A stretch of 64,000 nt of DNA. Source: Kribbella antibiotica (GTDB lineage Bacteria; Actinomycetota; Actinomycetes; Propionibacteriales; Kribbellaceae). The stretch spans positions 1 to 64,000 of the forward strand of contig NZ_SMKX01000020.1 in NCBI RefSeq assembly GCF_004349055.1. Reading direction: 5' to 3'. This document shows positions 10,049 to 16,860 of this stretch, piece after piece (positions within the stretch are counted from its first letter, which is position 1; the number at the start of each line of letters is the position of its first letter). The position numbers and the translations under genes are program-made. The notes below the pieces were generated by a model. That model worked only from the letters and a program-made list of their open reading frames with translations. It made no database searches and was not told where the DNA came from.

Positions 10049-10121
10049 CAGTGGGTACCGGATTCTGGTGGGCTCGGACGGGCGTGGTCAACCCCTGAGC
10101 AGTGTCCGGAATCAGCCAAAA

Positions 10122-10135
10122 TCGAAGCGCTTCGA
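10122..10135. promoter_or_regulatory. TCGAAGCGCTTCGA operator before the importer 2 operon
   Basis: A perfect 14-bp palindrome identical to those at 46771, 51895, 62112 and 62325. It lies just before the -35 of the 10208 operon promoter and about 130 bp before the divergent beta-helix gene. Confidence 0.75.
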
Positions 10136-10140
10136 CCCCT

Positions 10141-10194
10141 TGTTCCGGAACCGCTTTCCCGCTAACTTGGCGCTCTTCTGCAAGCGCTTTCCCA
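10141..10194 (+). promoter_or_regulatory. Promoter and internal CGCTTTCC boxes of the importer 2 operon
   Basis: TTGTTC (10141-10146), a 17-bp spacer and TAACTT (10164-10169) form a good promoter with a start expected near 10176. The spacer holds GGAACCGCTTTCC (10148-10160) and the leader holds GCAAGCGCTTTCCC (10181-10194), both resembling the pectin-type box. A protein bound at these places would block polymerase, as expected for LacI-family repression. Confidence 0.5.
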
Positions 10195-10207
10195 GAGGAG
10201 GGGGCCG

Positions 10208-11083
10208 GTGCAAAAACGCGACAACGTGACGGCGTATCTGTTCCTGTCGCCGTGGCTGGTCGGGTTGTTCGCGATCACTATCGGCCCGATGATCGCCTCG
10301 CTCTACCTGGCGTTCACCGACTACAACCTGATCGAGGCACCGGCGTGGGTCGGGCTCGAGAACTTCACCCGGATGCTGTCCGACGAGCGGCTGCACAACT
10401 CGTTGCGGGTGACCTTCACCTATGTGTTCGTCTCGGTCCCGCTGCAGCTCGCGATTGCGCTGCTGCTGGCCGTCGTACTGGACCGTGGCGTGCGTGGGAT
10501 GGCCTTCTACCGCTCGGTCTTCTATCTGCCGTCGCTGCTCGGCTCAAGCGTCGCGATCGCGATCCTGTGGCGGCAGGTCTTCGGTACCGAGGGTCTGCTC
10601 AACCAGGTCCTTGCCCTCGTCGGCGTCGAGGGCAAGGGCTGGATCTCCGACCCCAGTACGGCGCTGGGCACGCTCGTGGTGCTCAACGTCTGGACGTTCG
10701 GGTCGCCGATGGTGATCTTCCTGGCCGGCCTGCGACAGGTCCCGACGATGTACTACGAGGCCGCCGCGGTCGACGGCGCCGGACCGTTGCGACGGTTCTT
10801 CGGGATCACGCTGCCGCTGCTCACGCCGATCATCTTCTTCAACCTGGTGCTGCAGATCATCCACGCGTTCCAGTCGTTCACGCAGGCGTTCGTCGTCTCC
10901 GGTGGCAGCGGGGGCCCGTCGGACTCGACGATGTTCTTCACGCTCTACCTGTACGACCGCGGCTTCGGGAACTTCGACATGGGCTACGCGTCGGCGATGG
11001 CCTGGTTCCTGCTGGTGGTCATCGCGATCTTCACCGGCGTCAACTTCCTCGTCTCCAAGTACTGGGTGTTCTATGAGAATTGA
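10208..11083 (+). CDS. Sugar ABC transporter permease, MalF type (importer 2)
   Basis: A 291-residue permease with six membrane segments and an EAA loop (YYEAAAVDGAGPLRRFFGITLP). GTG at 10208 follows AGGAGGGGG. Its end, KYWVFYEN, overlaps the start of the second permease by 11 bases. The gene order permease-permease-binding protein is unusual, and the neighbours (Gfo/Idh oxidoreductase, pectate lyase, beta-helix protein, shared boxes) suggest a pectin-derived oligosaccharide as cargo, as in the Bacillus YesOPQ rhamnogalacturonan importer. The substrate is inferred. Confidence 0.93.
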   Translation: MQKRDNVTAYLFLSPWLVGLFAITIGPMIASLYLAFTDYNLIEAPAWVGLENFTRMLSDERLHNSLRVTFTYVFVSVPLQLAIALLLAVVLDRGVRGMAFYRSVFYLPSLLGSSVAIAILWRQVFGTEGLLNQVLALVGVEGKGWISDPSTALGTLVVLNVWTFGSPMVIFLAGLRQVPTMYYEAAAVDGAGPLRRFFGITLPLLTPIIFFNLVLQIIHAFQSFTQAFVVSGGSGGPSDSTMFFTLYLYDRGFGNFDMGYASAMAWFLLVVIAIFTGVNFLVSKYWVFYEN

Positions 11084-11909
11084 TCTGCGCCCGCGGACGC
11101 TGCTGATCCACGTGGCGTTGATCGCCACCGCGCTCGTGATGCTGTACCCGCTGATCTGGATGGTCGTGAGCTCGCTGCGCCCGGGCAACGAGATCTTCCG
11201 TGAGCCCGGCCTGCTGGTGAAGGACCTGCAGATCGAGAACTACCGGGCCGGCTGGAACGCACTGACCGAGCCGTTCACCCGATACCTGCTGAACTCGGCG
11301 GTCGTCGTACTGGGGTCGATCGTCGGCAACCTGGTCTCCTGCTCGATGGCGGCCTACGCCTTTGCCCGCCTGGAGTTCAGCGGCAAGAAGATCTGGTTCG
11401 CGATCATGCTGCTCAGCATCATGCTGCCGATCCACGTGGTGATCGTGCCGCAGTACATCCTGTTCTCGCAGGCCGGCTGGATCAACACGTTCCTGCCGTT
11501 GATCGTGCCGAAGCTGCTGGCCACCGACGCGTTCTTCGTCTTCTTGATGGTGCAGTTCATCCGCGGCATCCCGCGCGAGCTCGACGAGGCGGCCACCATC
11601 GACGGCTGCGGCCGGGCCGGGATCTTCCTGCGGGTGATCCTGCCGCTGATGGTGCCGGCCCTGGCCACCACGACGATCTTCACGTTCATCTGGACCTGGA
11701 ACGACTTCTTCGGCCAGCTGATCTACCTGACCGACCCGCACATGTACACCGTGCCGGTCGCCCTGCGGTCGTTCGTCGACGCGACCTCGAGCTCGTCCTG
11801 GGGCTCGATGTTCGCGATGTCGGTCGTCTCGCTCGTCCCCGTCTTCCTCGCGTTCCTGCTCGGCCAGCGTTTCCTGGTCAAGGGCATCGCCACCACCGGT
11901 ATCAAGTAA
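11073..11909 (+). CDS. Sugar ABC transporter permease, MalG type (importer 2)
   Basis: A 278-residue permease starting at ATG 11073 inside the end of the MalF-type gene. Six hydrophobic segments, the EAA loop (LDEAATIDGCGRAGIFLRVILP) and the ending VKGIATTGIK are typical of MalG-type subunits. The stop codon TAA forms the first bases of the long interrupted palindrome that separates it from the binding-protein gene. Confidence 0.93.
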   Translation: MRIDLRPRTLLIHVALIATALVMLYPLIWMVVSSLRPGNEIFREPGLLVKDLQIENYRAGWNALTEPFTRYLLNSAVVVLGSIVGNLVSCSMAAYAFARLEFSGKKIWFAIMLLSIMLPIHVVIVPQYILFSQAGWINTFLPLIVPKLLATDAFFVFLMVQFIRGIPRELDEAATIDGCGRAGIFLRVILPLMVPALATTTIFTFIWTWNDFFGQLIYLTDPHMYTVPVALRSFVDATSSSSWGSMFAMSVVSLVPVFLAFLLGQRFLVKGIATTGIK

Positions 11910-12073
11910 GAGGGGGTGTTGAAACTCCACGCCTACTGCGGGGCACTCGGCACGGCACCTCGCCGCACGGGTGCAAAGCGCACGATGCTCCGCATCGCAC
12001 CCTTCGCCCCCGCGCACCGATGCACCGCACCGAGCACCTCCTCGCTACGGCGTGGAGTTCCAACACCCCCTCT
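11909..12073. repeat. Long interrupted palindrome between permease and binding-protein genes
   Basis: Two 25-base arms (11909-11933 and 12049-12073), starting AGAGGGGGTGTTG and ending in its complement, match at 24 of 25 positions. The 115 bases between them continue with short complementary blocks and end in a small apical hairpin (GATGC-TCC-GCATC). Transcribed, it would be a rod-like stem of about 165 nt, starting in the permease stop codon and ending right before the AAGGAG of the binding-protein gene. It could protect the downstream message from decay, or be a dispersed palindromic element. Confidence 0.75.
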
Positions 12074-12085
12074 AAGGAGCCTGCC

Positions 12086-13378
12086 ATGACACGTCTCAAG
12101 GCACTGGCCGCCGTCGCACTCGTCTCCACCCTGCTCGTCACGAGCGCCTGTGGTGGCGACTCCGGCGGACCGGCCGCGAAGGACGGCGAGGTGACACTGC
12201 GCTTCTCCTGGTGGGGCAGTGACGCCCGCACCAAACTCACCCAGGCCACGATCGACGCGTTCCAGAAGGAACACCCGAACATCAAGATCAAGGGCGAGTA
12301 CGGCGAATGGGCCGGCTACTGGGACAAGCTCGCCACCACGGTCGCGGCGAACGACGCCCCGGACGTCATCCAGATGGACGAGAAGTACCTGCGCGAGTAC
12401 GCCGATCGCGGCGCACTGCTGGATCTGAAGAAGGCCGGTGACCTGAAGACCGACAAGTTCGCGCCGGAGACCTTGAGCGCCGGGGAGTTCGACGGCGGGC
12501 TCTACGGCCTGAACGCCGGGATCAACTCGTTCGCCGTCCTCGCGAACCCGGCCGTGTTCAAGGCGGCCGGTGTCGCGCTGCCGGACGACAAGACCTGGAC
12601 GTGGGACGACTACAACCGGATCGCCGCGGAGATCACCACGAAGCTCAACGGCAAGGGTTGGGGGACCGGGGTGATCGGGGCCAACGAGGCCGGACTGAAC
12701 CTGTGGGCCCGCCAGAACGGCGAGTCGCTGTGGACGCCGGACGGCAAGGTCGGCGTCTCGGCCGGGCAGGTCACCAAGTTCTTCGAGTACGTGCTGAAGC
12801 TGCGGGACAGCAAGGCGATCCCGCCGGCCGAGGCCGTCACCCAGGACATGACCGCTTCGCTCGACCAGACCACCTTCGCCACCGGCAAGCTCGCGATGGG
12901 CTTCAGCTGGAGCAACCAGCTGAACGCCTTCAGCAAGGCCTCGGGCCAGGAGCTGAAGCTGCTCCGGATCCCGAGCACGACCGGGCAGGCCGCGAAGAAC
13001 GGTTCCTACTACAAGGGATCGATGTTCTGGTCGGTCTCCTCGCGCTCGAAGCAGCGCGCGGCGGCGACGCAGTTCGTCGACTTCCTGGCCAACAACGCGG
13101 CGGCGGGCAACATCCTGCTGGCCGAGCGCGGCGTACCGCCGAACACCGAGATCCGTGCCGCCGTCACCCCGAAGCTGCAGCCGGCCGACGCGGCCTCGGC
13201 GAAGTTCATCGAGGAGATCAGCAAGGACCTCGGCGAGCCGTCGCCCGCGCCGCCGGTCGGTGGTGGGCAGGTGGAGAAGATCATTCAGCGCTACACCACC
13301 GAGGTGCTGTTCGGCCGGCTCGCCCCGGACAAGGCCGCCCAGCAGTTCCTGGACGAGGTGAACGGGGAGCTCAAGTAG
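12086..13378 (+). CDS. Sugar ABC transporter substrate-binding lipoprotein (importer 2)
   Basis: A 430-residue family 1 solute-binding protein with a signal peptide and lipobox-like VTSAC, followed by a Gly/Ser linker and VTLRFSWWGSDART, the usual start of the mature fold. AAGGAG lies directly after the long palindrome and nine bases before the ATG. It delivers a sugar to the permeases at 10208 and 11073; the ligand is probably a pectin-derived oligosaccharide, judged from neighbours. Its stop TAG overlaps the GTG of the Gfo/Idh gene by one base. Confidence 0.93.
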   Translation: MTRLKALAAVALVSTLLVTSACGGDSGGPAAKDGEVTLRFSWWGSDARTKLTQATIDAFQKEHPNIKIKGEYGEWAGYWDKLATTVAANDAPDVIQMDEKYLREYADRGALLDLKKAGDLKTDKFAPETLSAGEFDGGLYGLNAGINSFAVLANPAVFKAAGVALPDDKTWTWDDYNRIAAEITTKLNGKGWGTGVIGANEAGLNLWARQNGESLWTPDGKVGVSAGQVTKFFEYVLKLRDSKAIPPAEAVTQDMTASLDQTTFATGKLAMGFSWSNQLNAFSKASGQELKLLRIPSTTGQAAKNGSYYKGSMFWSVSSRSKQRAAATQFVDFLANNAAAGNILLAERGVPPNTEIRAAVTPKLQPADAASAKFIEEISKDLGEPSPAPPVGGGQVEKIIQRYTTEVLFGRLAPDKAAQQFLDEVNGELK

Positions 13379-14463
13379 TGTCAACGAGAATCGCCGTGGC
13401 CGGTGTGCACGGCCACGGCGCGACCCACGTCCGCGATGCCCGCCAGTACGGCGATCTGGTGGCGATCGCGGATCCGCGGCCGCCGGCAGATATCGACGTA
13501 CCGGTGTATCCGTCGCTCGATGAGTTGCTGGCGGCAACCGAAGTCGATGTCGTGGTCATCTGCACGCCGATCCAGACGCACGTGCCGCTGGCCGAGATGG
13601 CGCTGCGAGCCGGTGCCGACATTCTGCTGGAGAAGCCGCCGACCGCGTCGATGGCCGAGTTCGAGTACCTGTCGAAGGTCATCGAGGAGACCGGCCGCGC
13701 CTGCCAGGTGGGCTTCCAGGCCCAGGCCTCGGCCGCGACCCTGCAGTTGGCGCGGCTCGTGGCTGACGGCGGGCTCGGCGAGCTTCGCGGGATCAGTGCC
13801 ACCGGCAAGTGGTTGCGGAAGGCCGGGTACTTCGACCGTGCGCCGTGGGCGGGCCGGCGGACGCTGAACGGTGTCGCGGTGGTCGACGGCGCGGTGACCA
13901 ATCCCTTGGCGCACTCGGCTGCGGCCGCCTTGCTGCTCGACGGTTCGACCGGTGTGGACGACATCCGCTCGGTCGAGACGGACCTGTTCCGGGCCAACGA
14001 CATCGAATCCGATGACACCTCCACGGTCCGCATCACCACCACCCGCGGTACGTCGATCCTGATCGCGGTGACGCTGTGCGCGGCGGAGCAGTCCGAGCCC
14101 GCGGTGATCGTCCACGGCTCGGAGGGTCGCGCTGTCCTGAACTACACGACGGACACCCTCGAACTCCCGGGCGGGACCCAAACCCTTGGGCGGGCCAGTC
14201 TGCTGGAGAACCTGATCCAGCATCGCGCCGACTCCGCCGTACCGCTCTACTGTTCGTTCGCGGCGAGCGGTGGTTTCACCCGCGTGGTCGAAGCCATTCG
14301 TCTGGCGGACGAACCGGCGGTCATCCCGGACGCCTGCGTGCAGTGGGAAGGCGACGGCGCCGAGCGGCACGCGATCGTCCACGACGTCGAGAGCTGGATC
14401 GATCGTGCCGCCGATGAACTCGCTCTCTTCAGCGAAATCTCGGCCCCCTGGACAAAGGCCTGA
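13378..14463 (+). CDS. Gfo/Idh/MocA family oxidoreductase
   Basis: A 361-residue NAD(P)-dependent sugar oxidoreductase. Residues 4-120 form the Rossmann domain with a somewhat divergent GVHGHGATH loop at 9-17 and the family's EKPP at 85-88; the C-terminal alpha/beta domain follows. GTG at 13378 overlaps the binding-protein stop, so it is coupled to importer 2 and probably oxidises or epimerises the imported sugar. Such genes accompany importers for galacturonides, rhamnose and inositol-like sugars; the exact substrate cannot be read. A strong bidirectional terminator follows 9 bases after the stop. Confidence 0.9.
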   Translation: MSTRIAVAGVHGHGATHVRDARQYGDLVAIADPRPPADIDVPVYPSLDELLAATEVDVVVICTPIQTHVPLAEMALRAGADILLEKPPTASMAEFEYLSKVIEETGRACQVGFQAQASAATLQLARLVADGGLGELRGISATGKWLRKAGYFDRAPWAGRRTLNGVAVVDGAVTNPLAHSAAAALLLDGSTGVDDIRSVETDLFRANDIESDDTSTVRITTTRGTSILIAVTLCAAEQSEPAVIVHGSEGRAVLNYTTDTLELPGGTQTLGRASLLENLIQHRADSAVPLYCSFAASGGFTRVVEAIRLADEPAVIPDACVQWEGDGAERHAIVHDVESWIDRAADELALFSEISAPWTKA

Positions 14464-14472
14464 AATAAAACG

Positions 14473-14512
14473 CTGACGCCCGGAAACTCAGGCACGAGTT
14501 TCCGGGCGTCAG
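14473..14512. terminator. Bidirectional intrinsic terminator
   Basis: A perfect 17-bp stem (14473-14489 with 14496-14512) with a 6-base loop sits between the convergent Gfo/Idh and pectate lyase genes. ATAAAA on its left gives a U-run for leftward transcripts and TCATTTG on its right a weaker one for rightward transcripts. Confidence 0.9.
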
Positions 14513-14530
14513 TCATTTGCCTGAGTGAAA

Positions 14531-15496
14531 TCAGATCTTTCCGGTACCGGCGCCGCCGGTCACGATCGACTTGACGTTCTCAGCCGCGTCCACCGTGTAG
14601 GAATAGGGAATTGCCGCGACGCTCGCCGCATTCCGGGAGACCGGTGTCCCGGAACCCACCAGGTAGTTGTTGAGCAGTTTGACATTCCCTTCCGGGGAGT
14701 CGCCGGTCTGAGCGACGACGGGCTTCGACACGCTGTCGAAGTAGTTCCGTTCGACGTACACGCCGGCGGTGCAGGTCGAAGCGACGCCGTACCCGCTGGT
14801 GCTGCGGTAGTAGTTGTTGAAGACGTGCACCGGGTTGCCGAAGCGGACCCGCGGGTGGCGCTGGGTGGTGCCGTCGAACCAGTTCGCGTAGTAGGTGACC
14901 CGCAGTTTGCCGCGGTCCTCCCCGCCGTTGTCGTCGCTGTGACCGATCAGACCGACCTTGTCGTGGTTGGAGAACTTGTTCCAGGAGACGGTGACGTAGT
15001 CGGACGCGCGCTTGACGTCGACGGCGCCGTCGTAACCATGGCTGAAACTGTTGTGGTCAACCCAGACCCGGGTCGAGTACTGGACGTTGACCGCATCGTC
15101 GTCCCAGTCGCGGAAGTTGATGTTGCGGATGATCACGTTGCTGACGTTCGCGACGTTCAGGCCGCCGCCGGTGATGGCGGCGCCGCTGCCGACACCGATG
15201 ATCGTCTTGTTCGCGGCGACCTTGTTCATGCCGGACAGTGCGATGGTTCCGGAGACCCGGATGACGCGCGCACCGCTGGCCTGCATGTTGCTGATCAGTG
15301 CGGAAGCGGTGGTGACGGTGACGGCAGTGGCGCTGCCGCCACCGGTCGTTCCGCCTCCTTGAGTGGCCCAGCCCTGCAGGGCGTAGGTCGAGGCGGTTGC
15401 CGTCGGCAGCAATTGGGGGACCGCGACGGCGGTGAGGGTCGTGGCGGTCAGCGCAGTGGCTGCGACCAGGACGGGAAAACGGCGTAACAATGACAT
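14531..15496 (-). CDS. Secreted pectate lyase, family PL1
   Basis: 321 residues: signal peptide to about 36 (cleavage near TATAS), then a parallel beta-helix. WVDHNSF at 145-151, the acidic calcium-binding region around D156/D160 (YDGAVDVKR) and RHPRVRFG at 213-220, holding the conserved arginines, identify polysaccharide lyase family 1. It should cleave polygalacturonan outside the cell by calcium-dependent beta-elimination. The ATG at 15496 is chosen because GGAGGT precedes it by six bases; an upstream in-frame start would spoil the signal peptide. No carbohydrate-binding module is present. Both the pectin-type box and a TCGAAGCG-like palindrome lie upstream. Confidence 0.93.
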   Translation of the reverse strand: MSLLRRFPVLVAATALTATTLTAVAVPQLLPTATASTYALQGWATQGGGTTGGGSATAVTVTTASALISNMQASGARVIRVSGTIALSGMNKVAANKTIIGVGSGAAITGGGLNVANVSNVIIRNINFRDWDDDAVNVQYSTRVWVDHNSFSHGYDGAVDVKRASDYVTVSWNKFSNHDKVGLIGHSDDNGGEDRGKLRVTYYANWFDGTTQRHPRVRFGNPVHVFNNYYRSTSGYGVASTCTAGVYVERNYFDSVSKPVVAQTGDSPEGNVKLLNNYLVGSGTPVSRNAASVAAIPYSYTVDAAENVKSIVTGGAGTGKI

Positions 15497-15517
15497 CGGA
15501 AAACCTCCAGTGGGCGA

Positions 15518-15533
15518 TGGATAACGCTTTCCA
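15518..15533. promoter_or_regulatory. Pectin-type LacI box before the pectate lyase
   Basis: TGGATAACGCTTTCCA is an imperfect palindrome 22 bp upstream of the pectate lyase start, matching the box before the beta-helix gene at 10031-10048. Confidence 0.6.
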
Positions 15534-15587
15534 CTGAAGAAAGTACAAACTGAACAGAGTGCGGTCAAGGGCTCACTCACAGGCAAT

Positions 15588-15601
15588 TCGAAGCGGTTCG
15601 A
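15588..15601. promoter_or_regulatory. Degenerate TCGAAGCGGTTCGA palindrome
   Basis: One base differs from the TCGAAGCGCTTCGA operator; TT and AA flanks extend the symmetry to 16 bp. It lies 92 bp upstream of the pectate lyase start and just past the ROK gene's stop. As before the beta-helix and importer 2 genes, a pectin-type box and this box occur together. Confidence 0.5.
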
Positions 15602-15628
15602 AACCCGGCGGAAACAGCCGGAATTTCT

Positions 15629-16849
15629 TCAGCGATTCAAGGATCGCGGCAGATCGACGCCGAGCTGCCCGAGATACTGCTCGAGCGTGAAAGCGGCCAT
15701 CCCGAGGGCGACCGGATTCCCCGGTACGGCGGAGGCCTCGACGACGAGGCCGGCCAGCGAACCGGGCAACACATGGCTGGGCAGTTCTTCGCGCACCGCA
15801 GGGATCAGCCATTGGCCGATCGCGGTCGAGGTCCAGCCAGTCAGGGTCAGGTACGGGATGTTGAGCAGGTTGACCAGGTCGGCGAGTGCGGCCGCCAGGT
15901 AGTGCGCGGTACGGCGGGCCAGCTCGATCAGCACGGGGTCGTCGGCGGTCAGCCCTGCTGCGACCGCGTCGACGAAGCCGCGTTGCAGCGGTTGCCGCAG
16001 GGCCGGGTGATCGGGGTCGATCTCGGCGAGCGTCATCTCCAGCCCGTGCACGCCGAGGTACGCCTCGACGCAGCCACGCCGTCCGCATCGGCATTGCCTG
16101 CCGTCCAACTGCAGCAGGGTGTGACCCCACTCGCCCGCGTTGTTGGTGGCACCGCGGATGAGCGTGCCCTCGATCGCGATCCCAGCACCGACGCCGGTCC
16201 CGAGGTTGACCACCGCCATGGTGCCGGTGACCTGGCCGACGCCGAACCACATTTCGGCCAGCGTGATTGCCTTGAGCGGGTTGTCGACGTACACGGAGCT
16301 GCCGAGCCGGCTCTCCAGCATTTCTTCGATCCGTACGTCGTGCCATTGCCAGTTCGGCGCGAACACCGACACCCCGGCATCGGGCTGGACCTGGCCCGGC
16401 ATGCTGACGCCGACCCCGATGAGCTCGGCCGGGTCGGCGGTCACGGCCGCCAGTGCGTTCTGGGTCGCCGTGACGATGCCGTCGACGACGTACGCCGGAT
16501 CGTTCTTGTGCTCGTCGAGAGCGATCGCGCTGTGCCCGATCGGTCCGAGACCCAGATCGAACACGGTCGCGTCGACGTAGGTCTCGGCGACGTCGACCCC
16601 GACGATCCGGCCCCGGTCCGGGGCGATGCTGAGCCGCTCATAGGGCCGTCCGACCGTACGGCGTTCCACCGTGGCGATCTGCAAGACGCCGGCCGCGAGG
16701 AACTCGTTGACCAGCGTCGCCACCGTGGCAGTGCTCAGCCCGGTGTGCCGAGTGAGCTCCTGCCGCGTCGAGGGGCCGAGCGTGAACAGGGCATGCAGCA
16801 CCTCGAACCGGCTCTTGTTGCGCAGGTCGTGGGAGGTCTGTCGTGGCAT
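15629..16849 (-). CDS. ROK family transcriptional regulator
   Basis: 406 residues: an N-terminal winged helix (about 8-60, TRQELTRHTGLSTATVATLVNEF), then a ROK sugar-kinase-like sensor domain. The zinc signature CRCGRRGCVE is present in the middle, and the glycine-rich GTGVGAGI segment precedes it. It is the last gene of the leftward operon binding protein-permeases-GH35, 11 bases after the GH35 stop with GGGAGA before its ATG, so it probably controls that operon in response to its sugar. A 6-3-6 inverted repeat at 22485-22499 before the first gene of the operon is a candidate operator. Confidence 0.93.
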   Translation of the reverse strand: MPRQTSHDLRNKSRFEVLHALFTLGPSTRQELTRHTGLSTATVATLVNEFLAAGVLQIATVERRTVGRPYERLSIAPDRGRIVGVDVAETYVDATVFDLGLGPIGHSAIALDEHKNDPAYVVDGIVTATQNALAAVTADPAELIGVGVSMPGQVQPDAGVSVFAPNWQWHDVRIEEMLESRLGSSVYVDNPLKAITLAEMWFGVGQVTGTMAVVNLGTGVGAGIAIEGTLIRGATNNAGEWGHTLLQLDGRQCRCGRRGCVEAYLGVHGLEMTLAEIDPDHPALRQPLQRGFVDAVAAGLTADDPVLIELARRTAHYLAAALADLVNLLNIPYLTLTGWTSTAIGQWLIPAVREELPSHVLPGSLAGLVVEASAVPGNPVALGMAAFTLEQYLGQLGVDLPRSLNR

Positions 16850-16860
16850 CAGATCTCCCT

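Noticed and set aside
14531-15586. Longer pectate lyase start at 15586
   Set aside because: It would put 30 polar residues before the signal peptide and across the operator; the ATG at 15496 has GGAGGT at the right distance.
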